Below, piece after piece: positions 1 to 10,780 of a stretch of 64,000 nt of DNA; position 1 is the first letter of the stretch; the number at the start of each line of letters is the position of its first letter. The notes beneath the pieces were generated by a model. That model saw nothing but the letters and a program-made list of their open reading frames with translations. It had not been told where the DNA came from and ran no database searches. The DNA is taken from assembly GCF_018617485.1 (NCBI RefSeq), contig NZ_JACSKH010000001.1:620001-684000 (forward strand), in the 5' to 3' direction. Source of the DNA: Exiguobacterium sp. s124. Lineage in GTDB: Bacteria > Bacillota > Bacilli > Exiguobacteriales > Exiguobacteriaceae. A program made the translations under genes and the position numbers.

Positions 1-34
1 GTTCGATGCGCTGAAAGAAAAGCCGCACGACTAA
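1..34 (+). CDS. C-terminal end of an upstream gene (partial)
   Basis: The window opens inside an open frame starting at base 2 that reads FDALKEKPHD and stops with TAA at 32-34. A terminator follows directly, which supports it being the true end of a gene. Too little is present to name the product. Confidence 0.5.
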   Translation, partial: FDALKEKPHD

Positions 35-52
35 AAAAATGACAGTTTTGTG

Positions 53-81
53 AAGGGTGTTCCTACGGGAGCGCCCTTTTT
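53..81 (+). terminator. Rho-independent terminator of the upstream gene
   Basis: GGGTGTTCC pairs with GGAGCGCCC (with two G-U pairs) around a TACG loop and is followed by a T run. Confidence 0.75.
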
Positions 82-267
82 GTAGTGTGGTTTCAGCATT
101 CCTATAAATAAAGTGAAAGCCAGGTTCATCACGACATTTTCACATCGAACTCAATCGAACTGAAACAATCCTGTAATGGTGTTTTAAAAGGTGGATTGAT
201 ATAATTGTAGTCGCTTCACCTATGCCCTAGATGAATTTTTGACCAGGCGAACATGAAAAACGATACC

Positions 268-296
268 TTGACAGAGGGAGTTGTTTCCTGTAAAAA
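268..296 (+). promoter_or_regulatory. Candidate sigma-A promoter for ftsE, in the 82-387 gap
   Basis: TTGACA at 268-273 is followed after 17 bases by TAAAAA at 291-296 (4/6 to TATAAT). A separate TATAAT at 200-205 has no good -35. Nothing else recognisable lies in the 306-base gap between the terminator and ftsE. Confidence 0.35.
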
Positions 297-387
297 AGAC
301 TCTAGGCGAAATATACAGTAACTAAAACAAATGAATGAATTCGTCATAGATGCATGAAAATATTTTAAAAAGGGTAGGGAATAAGTT

Positions 388-1074
388 ATGATCTCGATGC
401 AAAAAGTCAGTAAAGTATATCCAAACGGCGTCGTTGCCATGGATGACCTCGATCTAGAGATTCGCGATGGCGAGTTCCTTTATGTAGTCGGACCATCCGG
501 TGCCGGAAAGTCGACATTCATGAAGATGATTTATCGTGAGGAGAAACCGACAGCTGGTCAATTATTGATTGATGGGCTCGATGTTGGGAAATTAAAAGAC
601 CGGCATGTGCCGAAGTTACGTCGCCAACTCGGCGTCATCTTCCAGGATTTTAAATTACTTCCGTCGCTCACAGTGTATGAGAATGTTGCGTTCGCATTAG
701 AAGTCGTGGGAGCAGACACGTCGTCGATTCGTAAACAAGTCATGGATGTGTTAAATCTTGTCGGATTGAAAAACAAGGCTCGCAACTATCCAGATGAACT
801 TTCAGGTGGGGAACAGCAACGTGTCTCGATCGCTCGAGCAATCGTGAACAAGCCGAAGCTGATCATTGCCGATGAGCCGACAGGGAACTTAGACCCTGAG
901 ACTGCATGGGGCATTATGGAAGTGTTTGAAGAGATTCACCGCCGCGGAGCGACAATTGTCATGGCCACACACAACCGTGACATCGTCGATAAGATTCGTC
1001 ACCGCGTCATCGCGATTGAGAACGGGAAAGTAGTTCGCGATGAAGAGAAAGGAGCATATGGCTATGATGTTTAA
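388..1074 (+). CDS. ftsE: Cell division ATP-binding protein FtsE
   Basis: ABC-type ATPase of 228 residues, the normal FtsE length. It works with the membrane protein FtsX to control peptidoglycan hydrolases at the cell envelope. Visible motifs are Walker [10 protein letters not shown] (about residues 35-43), the signature LSGGEQQRV, Walker B ending in ADEPTGNLD, and the H-loop histidine in MATHNRD. The ATG at 388 is preceded by AGGGTAGGGA. The 3' end overlaps ftsX, indicating translational coupling. Gene order ftsE-ftsX-(hydrolase)-ctp-minJ matches the B. subtilis ftsEX region with one inserted gene. Confidence 0.97.
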   Translation: MISMQKVSKVYPNGVVAMDDLDLEIRDGEFLYVVGPSGAGKSTFMKMIYREEKPTAGQLLIDGLDVGKLKDRHVPKLRRQLGVIFQDFKLLPSLTVYENVAFALEVVGADTSSIRKQVMDVLNLVGLKNKARNYPDELSGGEQQRVSIARAIVNKPKLIIADEPTGNLDPETAWGIMEVFEEIHRRGATIVMATHNRDIVDKIRHRVIAIENGKVVRDEEKGAYGYDV

Positions 1075-1966
1075 GACTGGATTGCGCCATTTGCGTGAAG
1101 GGTTCAAAGGAACACTTCGTAATGGATGGATGTCATTTGCGGCAATCAGTGCCGTGACGATTACGTTGTTGCTTGTCGGTGTATTTGCACTCGTCATGTT
1201 CAACATCAACGAAATTTCAGATAATGTCGAGAACGACGTTGAGATTCAAGTGTTCATCACCCGTACGGCTGATGAAAATTCTGTTGAACAACTCGGACAG
1301 AATATAGAAGAGGTTCCGGGTGTATCAACGGTCACATTTAGCTCGAAAGAAGATGAGTTGCAAAAGTTCCAAGACCAACTCGGTGACGATGCGGCTGCGT
1401 ACGGTACGGTTGAAAAAGACAACCCGCTCCACGCCCGTTATATCGTCAAAGCACAAGACCCGACAGAACTAGAGGAAGTGGCCAAATCGGTCGGTTCACT
1501 CGATAATGTTGACGATGTGAAATACGGAAAAGACTACATCGACAAAATGTTCGCCTTCTTCAACGGGATTCGCATCGGTGGACTCGCGTTGATCGTCGGT
1601 TTGACGTTAATGGCGATGTTCCTGATTTCCAATACAATTAAAATGACGATTTTCTCACGTCGCCGTGAGATTGAAATCATGCGACTCGTTGGTGCGAAGA
1701 ACAGCTTTATCCGTTGGCCATTCTTCATCGAAGGATTGCTTCTCGGTATGCTTGGGGCTCTCGTCCCGATTCTCGTCATTTATTTCGGATATGACGTCGC
1801 ATATAGTGCTTTACAACCATCGCTTGATCAATTGAATAGTGATATATTTAAGTTGATTGATCCGTCGACGCTCACGGTACAAGTATCACTCGTCTTACTT
1901 GCGCTCGGTGCGTTCATCGGAATCTGGGGATCGACGACATCGCTCGGTCGCTTCTTGAAAATCTAA
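1064..1966 (+). CDS. ftsX: Cell division protein FtsX (ABC permease-like)
   Basis: Membrane partner of FtsE, about 300 residues. It has one N-terminal membrane segment, an extracellular loop of about 110 residues, then three membrane segments, the usual FtsX topology. The region REGFKGTLRNGWM near the N-terminus and RRREIEIMRLVGA before the third segment are typical of the family. The frame is open from ATG 1040, but the AAAGGAG at 1048-1054 fits ATG 1064 best; ATG 1058 is a second candidate. It overlaps the end of ftsE. FtsX probably passes ATP-driven conformational change to the M23 hydrolase encoded 23 bases downstream. Confidence 0.95.
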   Translation: MMFKTGLRHLREGFKGTLRNGWMSFAAISAVTITLLLVGVFALVMFNINEISDNVENDVEIQVFITRTADENSVEQLGQNIEEVPGVSTVTFSSKEDELQKFQDQLGDDAAAYGTVEKDNPLHARYIVKAQDPTELEEVAKSVGSLDNVDDVKYGKDYIDKMFAFFNGIRIGGLALIVGLTLMAMFLISNTIKMTIFSRRREIEIMRLVGAKNSFIRWPFFIEGLLLGMLGALVPILVIYFGYDVAYSALQPSLDQLNSDIFKLIDPSTLTVQVSLVLLALGAFIGIWGSTTSLGRFLKI

Positions 1967-1989
1967 CTTAAATAAGGAGGAGTTGGCGG

Positions 1990-3351
1990 ATGAAACGTTC
2001 GCTTGCGCTAGGGTTGTGTGTATCGTTACTTGCCATGCCAGTCATGGCGACAGAGAAAGACACGTTAAAAGCTCGACAAGATCGATTGTCCAATGAATTG
2101 GAGGAGTCGAAAAAAGCGCAGGCCGAGACGGACGCCGAGCTAGAGGTCACCGAGGCAGAGCGTGATGCCGTGCAGACGGAGATTCACGTCGTCGATGACC
2201 GGTTGAATGATTTGAGTGAACAAATCGCAATTCAACAACACGAGGTCGATACGGCTCGTGAAGAGCTCGAGGCGACCCGCCAACAACTTTCCGTTCAGGA
2301 AGAGTACTTGGAAAGCCAGAAGGAACTGTTGAACGAACGCCTTCGCGTTTTGCAAGTGCATGAAGATACTTCCTATCTACAAGTCATTTTTGAGTCCCGT
2401 TCCTTCGGTGATTTCGTGACACGGGTCATGACGGCCCGCACGATTGCCGAGCAGGACCGGGAGCTCATACATAACTATATGAGTGAGATGGAACGCTTGG
2501 AGTCGCTCGAGTCAACCCAGCGCACACAGCTCTCCTTCATCAAACAAAAAGAGCGAGAGCTCGTCATTACGAAACAAGACCTTGATCGGACGGCTGAGAA
2601 GAAGCGCGATTTGTTGGTCGAACTGAACGAACAAGTCGAGCAACTCGAACTCGAGAAAATGACGCGCAGTGAAGAGCAGGCGGTCATGGCCGAACAGAAC
2701 CGGATCATCAGCGAACAGCTCGAGGCAATCGCAACGGCAGAACGCGAAGCCGCCGAGGCTGCAGAACGCGCGAAACGGGAAGCTGAGGCACGTGCTGCGG
2801 AAGAACGGGCGCGCGCTGCGGAAGAACAGGCACGCGCTGAAGCAGAGAAACGGGAAGCGGAGACAGAGGTCACGGTACCAGAAGTGGCTCCACCGCCAGC
2901 ACAGCCGGCTGAAACGCCGACGAATGTGTCCACGTCGACTGGATTTGTCCGCCCCGTGTCCGGTTACGTCTCGAGCCCGTTCGGACCTCGGAACAATCCA
3001 TTGACAGGTGTCCCTGAGATTCATAAGGGGATCGACCTCGTCAACGCCCAAGGGACACCGATTGTCGCGAGCGCACCAGGTGTGGTCATCAAGGCGGCAC
3101 CGGCGACCGGATATGGGAACGTCGTTTTCGTCTCTCACGTCATGAACGGGGAGATTTGGACGACCGTCTACGCCCATCTGAACGCCATCACGGTCGGCGC
3201 CGGTCAACAAGTCGCGGCAGGACAGACAGTCGGGACGCTCGGCAACACCGGCTGGTCGACTGGACCGCACCTCCACTTTGAGTTACATCGAGGAAAATGG
3301 GCACCGGGACAACCGAATGCGATTGACCCAGCCCCGTATATTGGATACTGA
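1990..3351 (+). CDS. EnvC-like secreted murein hydrolase (coiled coil plus peptidase M23)
   Basis: Secreted protein of 453 residues. It starts with a signal peptide (MKRSLALGLC onwards, likely cleaved near VMA-TEK). A long charged coiled coil (about 25-290, ending in an Ala/Glu/Arg-rich stretch) is followed by a Pro-rich linker, and a C-terminal LytM/M23 domain begins at about 310. The zinc ligand motifs HxxxD (HKGID) and HxH (HLHFE) are both present, so it should be an active endopeptidase. It follows ftsX closely behind a strong GGAGGAG site. By analogy with EnvC and other FtsEX-controlled hydrolases, I infer that FtsX recruits it through the coiled coil. B. subtilis uses the unlinked NlpC/P60 enzyme CwlO for this role. 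Confidence 0.88.
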   Translation: MKRSLALGLCVSLLAMPVMATEKDTLKARQDRLSNELEESKKAQAETDAELEVTEAERDAVQTEIHVVDDRLNDLSEQIAIQQHEVDTAREELEATRQQLSVQEEYLESQKELLNERLRVLQVHEDTSYLQVIFESRSFGDFVTRVMTARTIAEQDRELIHNYMSEMERLESLESTQRTQLSFIKQKERELVITKQDLDRTAEKKRDLLVELNEQVEQLELEKMTRSEEQAVMAEQNRIISEQLEAIATAEREAAEAAERAKREAEARAAEERARAAEEQARAEAEKREAETEVTVPEVAPPPAQPAETPTNVSTSTGFVRPVSGYVSSPFGPRNNPLTGVPEIHKGIDLVNAQGTPIVASAPGVVIKAAPATGYGNVVFVSHVMNGEIWTTVYAHLNAITVGAGQQVAAGQTVGTLGNTGWSTGPHLHFELHRGKWAPGQPNAIDPAPYIGY

Positions 3352-3354
3352 CTA

Positions 3355-3394
3355 AAGCGGACGCGTCCCAAATATGTGGAACGCGTCCGCTTTT
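3355..3394 (+). terminator. Strong terminator after the ftsEX-hydrolase operon
   Basis: AAGCGGACGCGT pairs perfectly with ACGCGTCCGCTT across a 14-base loop, followed by T residues. A TATACT at 3409-3414 just after it may be the -10 for the protease gene, although no good -35 is visible. Confidence 0.88.
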
Positions 3395-3452
3395 CCTCTC
3401 GTTTTTGCTATACTAATGAAAAGACTTACAAAGAGAAATGAGGGACCAACCC

Positions 3453-4856
3453 GTGAAAAATTCAACCGCAGGACTACTCGCTGGCACAACGTTCGTGGCT
3501 GGGGCCGGTGCAGGCCTTGCGACGATGGCGTTTACAGACACATCACTTCCGATTCAAACGAATGCGGAAGGCTGGGATAAAGTCGACCAAGTGCGTGATT
3601 TGATTGAGCAACATTCGTTACAAGACATCTCGGAAGAGGATTTATTGACAGGAGCGCTCGACGGCATGACCGCAGCACTTGATGACCCATACTCGGATTT
3701 CTTGGACGCGGAAGAAACATCGCAATTTACCGACTCGATTGAATCGAGTTTTGAAGGAATCGGCGCAACTTTGGAGAAGAAAGGAGAAGACATCTTAATC
3801 GTCGCTCCGATCAAAGGCGCTCCAGCCGAGGAGGCGGGTCTTCGCCCCGGTGACATCATCACAGCGGTCGACGGGGAGTCGATCGAAGGAATGGATGTAC
3901 AGGAAGCCGTCCAACTCATCCGAGGGGAAAAAGGGACGACCGTCACATTGACGATTCGCCGTGGCAGTCAGACGGCGGACTATGAGATCACGCGTGACAC
4001 GATCCCAATCGAGACGGTGTTCTCAGAAGTGAAGGAGCAAGACGGTAAAAAGATCGGCTATCTGCAAGTGACACAGTTCTCAGAACCGACGGCCGATGAG
4101 TTCCTCGAACAGCTCGAACAGCTCGAGTCAGAGGATATCGATAGCTTGATCATTGATGTGCGTGGGAACCCAGGTGGGCTCTTGCCTGCTGTCATCGAGA
4201 TGTCTGAAGGGTTCGTCCCGACATCAAAACCGGTCGTTCAAATCGAGAATGCGGACGGGGACCGTGACGCTCAAAATGGTCGCGCCCGTGAAGCAAAACC
4301 GTACAATCTTTTCGTCTTGACGGATGAGGGCTCTGCCTCGGCATCTGAGATTTTGACGGGTGCGATGAAAGAAGGGGCAGGCGCAACGATCATCGGAACG
4401 AAAACGTTCGGGAAAGGCGTCGTCCAGACGGCGTTCGATTTAGAGGACGGTAGCAACCTGAAGTTGACGACGAGCAAATGGCTCACGCCAGACGGGAACT
4501 GGATCAATAAAAAAGGAATCGAGCCGGATATTGAAGTGGCTCAACCAGATTACTTTAATGTGACCCGTGTCTTGACAGAGGAAGAGTCACTAAAAATCGG
4601 TGATTACGGCGATGCCGTCTCGAACTTGCATAAAATTTTGACGGGAATCGGCTACGAGCCAGGTGGTCAACCGGGTTACTTCGGGGACACGATGGCAGAT
4701 GCCGTGAAAGCATTCCAGACAGACAATGGTCTCGAGGCTTCAGGGACTGTCGATGAGGAGACCGCTTCGGCGCTCGAGTCGAAGTTGCTCGAGGCGATTC
4801 AAGATGAGGCGAACGATGCCCAATTGAACCGAGCGCTCGAAGAAGCTGCAAAATAA
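3453..4856 (+). CDS. S41 family carboxy-terminal processing protease (CtpA/CtpB-like)
   Basis: Secreted or membrane-anchored serine protease of 467 residues. An N-terminal hydrophobic segment is followed by a PDZ domain (about 85-170, with APAEEAGLRPGD), the S41 catalytic core with the serine in GSASASE and the lysine in GTKTFGKG, and a C-terminal PG_binding_1 domain (about 385-450). GTG 3453 is preferred over ATG 3438 because GAGGGA at 3440-3445 is correctly spaced for it. Position next to a MinJ-like gene matches B. subtilis ctpB, which cleaves SpoIVFA during sporulation. The substrate here is unknown; roles in wall-hydrolase processing are possible. Confidence 0.9.
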   Translation: MKNSTAGLLAGTTFVAGAGAGLATMAFTDTSLPIQTNAEGWDKVDQVRDLIEQHSLQDISEEDLLTGALDGMTAALDDPYSDFLDAEETSQFTDSIESSFEGIGATLEKKGEDILIVAPIKGAPAEEAGLRPGDIITAVDGESIEGMDVQEAVQLIRGEKGTTVTLTIRRGSQTADYEITRDTIPIETVFSEVKEQDGKKIGYLQVTQFSEPTADEFLEQLEQLESEDIDSLIIDVRGNPGGLLPAVIEMSEGFVPTSKPVVQIENADGDRDAQNGRAREAKPYNLFVLTDEGSASASEILTGAMKEGAGATIIGTKTFGKGVVQTAFDLEDGSNLKLTTSKWLTPDGNWINKKGIEPDIEVAQPDYFNVTRVLTEEESLKIGDYGDAVSNLHKILTGIGYEPGGQPGYFGDTMADAVKAFQTDNGLEASGTVDEETASALESKLLEAIQDEANDAQLNRALEEAAK

Positions 4857-4884
4857 CGTTGAATGAAAGAAAGGATTGGACCGC

Positions 4885-6039
4885 GTGGAAGTTGTACGAA
4901 TGAGTGTTACGGCTTTATTGACGTTGTTAAGTAGTCCGCTGTTTTGGGTGACGCTCGTCGCCCTTACATACATATCGATGACACGAGTCAAACGAGAACG
5001 AGCCATGTTTCGTTCGAGACGACGCTCGCCGAAGTCGGAATGGAAGCATTTCATCTGGCCAAGTCTTCTTCTAGCGGTCCTCGCATCAGCCGCGACGATC
5101 GTACTTGAGACGACCATTACGTTTGAGTGGGCCGTCTCGTTCACAGTGCTCTATACGCTCGTAGTGTTGACGATGCATCCGCGATTCTTCAATCCGGTGC
5201 TTCCGCTTCTCGTCTTGTTCGGGGTCGTCATGTTGCGCGATGTCGTCTCTTATGGGGCGCTCAGTGATTGGGTGAGAGAACTCGCTCGAGTCGATTGGAC
5301 GGTATATGCCCTCACGTTCGGGCTCGTCACGCTCGCGGAAGCGATCCTTTTACGCTGGAATGGACCAAAAGAGACTTCCCCGACACTGATCTTATCGAAA
5401 CGTGGTCAGTTCATCGGGGGGCATGTCGTCAAACGGATTTGGTTTTTCCCGCTTGTCGTCTTCTTGCCACCGACGTTCGGTCTCGACTGGCCGATGGTTC
5501 CCATCATTCTTCCGATTCCAATCGGGGTCAGCTTGTTGTCGACCGGCGCATTGCCGGGAACGCTACTTGCACGATTGAGCAATTATCGCGCAGTGCTCGC
5601 ATTGATTGCTCTCGGTCTATTTGGTCTCTCGTATGTATGGGAGATTCCGTATGTCGACTATGCCGTGTTTGCTTTGTTCGTGCTATATGAGCTTGGGCTT
5701 CAGTGGATCAAACGAGAAAATCGTGGCACGACACCTGTCTTTATCAATGGAAATCGCGGGGCGGTCATCGTCGACACGCTTCCGAATTCACCGGGAGAGG
5801 CGATGCAACTCATCCCAGGTGAATCGATTTATAAAGTCAATGGAACGATCATCACGGGAGGGCATAGCTTTTACGAGGCGCTCCAGCAACATAAACCGTA
5901 CATCAAGCTCGAAGTGCTGAATCTGAACGGGGACATCCGTTTCGTTCAGCGTGCGATGTATGAGACCGATCCACACGAACTCGGTATCTTGTTCGTCGGG
6001 GAGCCGACGAGTCCACGTGTCCGCCTCCGTAAATTGTAA
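4885..6039 (+). CDS. minJ: MinJ-like polytopic membrane protein with C-terminal PDZ domain
   Basis: About 384 residues: roughly the first 270 form multiple membrane segments, followed by a PDZ-like domain (NRGAVIVDTLPNSPGEAM, PGESIYKVNG). In B. subtilis the equivalent position after ctpB holds minJ, which links DivIVA to MinD and places the division septum. The assignment rests on synteny plus architecture, not on conserved catalytic residues. The frame is open from TTG 4876, but AAGGA at 4871-4875 fits GTG 4885. It ends in a terminator. Confidence 0.72.
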   Translation: MEVVRMSVTALLTLLSSPLFWVTLVALTYISMTRVKRERAMFRSRRRSPKSEWKHFIWPSLLLAVLASAATIVLETTITFEWAVSFTVLYTLVVLTMHPRFFNPVLPLLVLFGVVMLRDVVSYGALSDWVRELARVDWTVYALTFGLVTLAEAILLRWNGPKETSPTLILSKRGQFIGGHVVKRIWFFPLVVFLPPTFGLDWPMVPIILPIPIGVSLLSTGALPGTLLARLSNYRAVLALIALGLFGLSYVWEIPYVDYAVFALFVLYELGLQWIKRENRGTTPVFINGNRGAVIVDTLPNSPGEAMQLIPGESIYKVNGTIITGGHSFYEALQQHKPYIKLEVLNLNGDIRFVQRAMYETDPHELGILFVGEPTSPRVRLRKL

Positions 6040-6067
6040 GAGTATCCTAACGGGTACTCTTTTTTTG
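6038..6067 (+). terminator. Terminator of minJ
   Basis: AAGAGTATCC pairs with GGGTACTCTT around a short loop, followed by a run of seven T. It overlaps the minJ stop codon. Confidence 0.85.
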
Positions 6068-6073
6068 CATACG

Positions 6074-6100
6074 AAAAGGGCACCCGTGAGGATGCCCTTT
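6074..6100 (-). terminator. Terminator of glpF-glpK
   Basis: Read on the minus strand, AAAGGGCATCC pairs with GGGTGCCCTTT around a CTCAC loop and runs into T residues. It sits just past the glpK stop. Confidence 0.8.
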
Positions 6101-6104
6101 CATC

Positions 6105-7637
<1,533 letters not shown>

Positions 7638-7650
7638 TCAAAATTATGTG

Positions 7651-8358
7651 TTAAGGGACGAGAATGCCATACACGAGAGCGGCAATGATAGCGCCGATAA
7701 TCGGACCAACGACTGGAATCCATGAATAGCCCCAGTCAGAAGAACCTTTTCCTTTAATCGGAAGGACAGCGTGGGCGATACGTGGCCCAAGGTCACGCGC
7801 TGGGTTGATCGCATATCCCGTCGTACCACCTAGTGAGAGACCGATTGAGACAATCAAGAAACCGACGATGAGCGGGTTAAGTCCATCTGCGAATGTGTTT
7901 GCCCCGAATGACAACAATGCAAAGACAAGGACGAATGTTCCGATAATCTCACCAATCAAGTTAGATGGTGTGTTGCGAATACCTGGTGCAGTAGAGAACG
8001 TTGCGAGTTTCAAACCTGGATCCTCCGTCGCATCGTAATGCGGCTTGTAGTGGACATACACCAAACATGCCCCAATGAACGCTCCGATAAACTGAGCAAG
8101 GATGTAGAGTGGGACATCGGCCCATGGGAATTCTCCTGCTGTCGCGAGACCAATCGTGACGGCAGGGTTGATGTGTGCGCCTCCGTAAATACCGGCTGCG
8201 TAGACCCCGACCATAACCGCGAGACCCCAACCCATTGTGATAACAATCCAGCCAGAGTTTTCCGCTTTGGAATGGCGGAGGACGACGCCGGCGACGACAC
8301 CGTTACCGAGCAGAATCAATAGCATCGTACCGATAATTTCACTTACAAATGCTGACAT
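7651..8358 (-). CDS. glpF: Glycerol uptake facilitator (aquaporin family)
   Basis: Membrane channel of 235 residues with six membrane segments. Two NPA-type signatures are present: NPAVTIGLA in the first half and NPARDLGPR in the second; the latter's D after NPAR is typical of glycerol facilitators. Start ATG 8358 is chosen over the upstream in-frame ATG 8385 because GGGGAG lies 7-8 bases before it and the protein then begins MSAFVSEIIGT, as in the family. First gene of glpF-glpK. Confidence 0.96.
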   Translation of the reverse strand: MSAFVSEIIGTMLLILLGNGVVAGVVLRHSKAENSGWIVITMGWGLAVMVGVYAAGIYGGAHINPAVTIGLATAGEFPWADVPLYILAQFIGAFIGACLVYVHYKPHYDATEDPGLKLATFSTAPGIRNTPSNLIGEIIGTFVLVFALLSFGANTFADGLNPLIVGFLIVSIGLSLGGTTGYAINPARDLGPRIAHAVLPIKGKGSSDWGYSWIPVVGPIIGAIIAALVYGILVP

Positions 8359-8401
8359 GTGATACTCCCCTTTCTCCCTATGCAATTTGACTTACCACTT
8401 C

Positions 8402-8430
8402 ATTATATGCCCAAAATGTAAGCGTTTTAA
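8402..8430 (-). promoter_or_regulatory. glpF promoter with overlapping cre (CcpA) site
   Basis: On the minus strand a TATAAT (-10) lies at 8407-8402. The -35 zone is covered by TGTAAGCGTTTTAA at 8417-8430 (plus-strand reading), which matches the cre consensus TGWAANCGNTNWCA except for one position. Placement over the -35 implies repression by CcpA when glucose is present. Confidence 0.68.
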
Positions 8431-8743
8431 AACAGTGTTTTTCAAAAATCCTACTTTTTTCCTACAAATGTTCACATTTACACCTGTAAACTTCACATAA
8501 AGGAGCAGACAGGGAGCGAAATATTCACCAATTTGGCTTCCATTTTTAAAATCGTGGGAATTTCAATCGAATAGGAACAAGGTCCAGGATTCGACTTTTC
8601 GTGTCCTATGTCACAAAAGCGATTACGATCAATCTCTCAGGTGATAATTGGCGTGAGATTGAATGTTTCTTTTGAGATGGTAACGGAAAAAGAAAAGATG
8701 ATATGAAAGAGAAATGGAATATATCCATCTACAAGCTAATAAG
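8431..8743. other. Intergenic gap between glpF and uvrB with no gene seen
   Basis: No open frame with a ribosome binding site is visible. An inverted repeat CAATCTC (8630-8636) / GAGATTG (8655-8661) is the only notable structure, and it has no T run. No riboswitch that I recognise. Confidence 0.5.
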
Positions 8744-8757
8744 CGAATATTTGTTCG
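8744..8757 (+). promoter_or_regulatory. LexA (SOS) box of uvrBA
   Basis: CGAATATTTGTTCG differs at two positions from the Gram-positive LexA box CGAACATATGTTCG. A TATAAT -10 lies at 8767-8772, so the box covers the -35 zone. uvrB is a classical SOS gene in Bacillus. Confidence 0.85.
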
Positions 8758-8809
8758 TGTCTATGATATAATTAAGGCACTTATGAAATGAGAAGGTGAG
8801 GAGTATCTT

Positions 8810-10780
8810 ATGGAATCGATCCCGTTTGCATTACAATCTGAATTTCAACCAGGAGGTGACCAGCCTGAAGCGATTCGGCAACTTGTCGAAGGCGTGAATC
8901 GGGGAGACCGTTATCAGACGCTCCTCGGGGCAACTGGAACAGGGAAGACGTTCACTGTCTCGAACGTCATTCAAGAAGTGAAGAAACCGACACTCGTCCT
9001 TGCCCACAACAAGACACTCGCGGGTCAACTCTATTCCGAGTTCAAAGAGTTCTTCCCGAACAACGCGGTCGAATACTTTGTCAGTTATTACGACTATTAT
9101 CAGCCGGAAGCGTACGTTCCTTCGACCGATACGTTCATCGAGAAGGATGCTTCCATTAACGATGAAATCGATAAGCTACGTCACTCGGCGACGTCGGCTC
9201 TCTTTGAGCGGGATGACGTCATCATCGTCGCATCGGTCTCTTGTATATATGGTCTCGGTAACCCAGAAGAATACCGCAGTCTCGTCCTCAGCCTTCGGGT
9301 CGGAAAAGAGATGGGGCGTGACGAGATGCTACGTAAGCTCATCGACATTCAATATGAACGAAACGATATCGATTTTCAGCGCGGACGGTTCCGTGTCCGT
9401 GGGGACGTCGTCGAGATCTTCCCAGCTTCGCGTGACGAACACTGTATGCGAATCGAATTTTTCGGTGATGAGATTGATCGAATCCGTGAGATGGACCCGT
9501 TGACGGGAGAAATCATCGCAGACCGAGATCACGTCGCCATCTTCCCTGCATCCCACTTCGTCACCCGTGACGAAAAACTTCAAAAGGCAATCGTTAATAT
9601 TGAAGCGGAACTCGAAGAGCAACTCGAGAAGTTCCGTGAAGAAGGGAAGTTGCTTGAAGCGCAACGTCTCGAACAGAGAACGCATTACGATTTGGAGATG
9701 ATGCGTGAAATGGGGTATTGTTCAGGCATCGAGAACTATTCGCGACACTTGAACTTAATGCCAGAAGGCTCGACCCCGTATACATTGATCGATTACTTCC
9801 CAGAAGACTTCCTGCTCGTTGCCGATGAGTCGCACGTGACGCTGCCGCAAGTACGCGGGATGTATAACGGGGACCAGGCGCGGAAACAAGTGCTCGTCGA
9901 CCACGGGTTCCGTCTCCCGTCTGCGAAGGACAACCGTCCGCTCAAGTTCGATGAGTTCGAGAAGAAAGTCTCACAAGCGATCTTCATCTCGGCGACACCA
10001 GGTCCGTATGAGCTCGAACATACACCGCACATGATCGAACAGATCATTCGTCCGACGGGACTACTCGACCCGACGATCGAGATTCATCCGATCAAAGGTC
10101 AAATCGACTACTTGATGGACCAGATTCGCGAACGCATCAAGCGAGACGAGCGTGTCCTCGTGACGACGCTCACGAAGAAGATGGCAGAGGACTTATCCGA
10201 CTACTTGCGTGAAGCGGGAATCAAGGTCAACTATATGCACTCCGAGATCAAGACGCTCGAACGGATTGAAATCATCCGAGATCTTCGTCTCGGGAAATAC
10301 GACGTGCTCGTCGGAATCAACTTGTTGCGGGAAGGACTCGACATTCCTGAAGTCAGTCTCGTCACGATTCTCGATGCCGATAAGGAAGGGTTCCTTCGTT
10401 CTGACCGTTCGCTCATTCAGACGATTGGACGGGCAGCCCGTAATGCGAACGGACACGTCATCCTGTTTGCGGACAAGATGACCGACTCGATGGCAAGAGC
10501 CATCGAAGAGACGGATCGTCGTCGTACGATTCAACAGGCTTATAATGAAGAACATGGCATCACACCACAGACGATTCGTAAAGACGTTCGTGGTGTCATC
10601 CGAGCGACGGTCGAGGCCGAGGAAGAGGCGCTCGAATCGCTCAGTACGATGAAGCCGGCCGAACGCGAGGCGGCGATTGCCAAATTAGAAGAGGAAATGA
10701 AGCAAGCGGCGCGCGATCTTCAGTTCGAACGAGCGGCCGAATTGCGTGACTTAATCTTGGAGTTGAAGGTAGGGAATTAA
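8810..10780 (+). CDS. uvrB: Excinuclease ABC subunit B
   Basis: Nucleotide excision repair helicase-like subunit of 656 residues. It receives damaged DNA from UvrA and positions UvrC for incision. Walker A GATGTGKT lies at about 40-47, and the damage-probing beta-hairpin region [12 protein letters not shown] at about 93. Helicase motif VI is QTIGRAARN, and a C-terminal UVR domain ([23 protein letters not shown]) contacts UvrC. ATG 8810 follows GGTGAGGAG. It ends exactly where uvrA begins, so the two are co-transcribed under the SOS box upstream. Confidence 0.98.
   Translation: MESIPFALQSEFQPGGDQPEAIRQLVEGVNRGDRYQTLLGATGTGKTFTVSNVIQEVKKPTLVLAHNKTLAGQLYSEFKEFFPNNAVEYFVSYYDYYQPEAYVPSTDTFIEKDASINDEIDKLRHSATSALFERDDVIIVASVSCIYGLGNPEEYRSLVLSLRVGKEMGRDEMLRKLIDIQYERNDIDFQRGRFRVRGDVVEIFPASRDEHCMRIEFFGDEIDRIREMDPLTGEIIADRDHVAIFPASHFVTRDEKLQKAIVNIEAELEEQLEKFREEGKLLEAQRLEQRTHYDLEMMREMGYCSGIENYSRHLNLMPEGSTPYTLIDYFPEDFLLVADESHVTLPQVRGMYNGDQARKQVLVDHGFRLPSAKDNRPLKFDEFEKKVSQAIFISATPGPYELEHTPHMIEQIIRPTGLLDPTIEIHPIKGQIDYLMDQIRERIKRDERVLVTTLTKKMAEDLSDYLREAGIKVNYMHSEIKTLERIEIIRDLRLGKYDVLVGINLLREGLDIPEVSLVTILDADKEGFLRSDRSLIQTIGRAARNANGHVILFADKMTDSMARAIEETDRRRTIQQAYNEEHGITPQTIRKDVRGVIRATVEAEEEALESLSTMKPAEREAAIAKLEEEMKQAARDLQFERAAELRDLILELKVGN

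Noticed and set aside
2475-3276. Long minus-strand open frames inside the EnvC-like gene
   Set aside because: They mirror the Ala/Glu-rich coiled coil, lack ribosome binding sites, and the plus-strand gene has clear domains.
8630-8661. Riboswitch or leader structure between glpF and uvrB
   Set aside because: Only one simple inverted repeat, with no T run and no recognisable aptamer.
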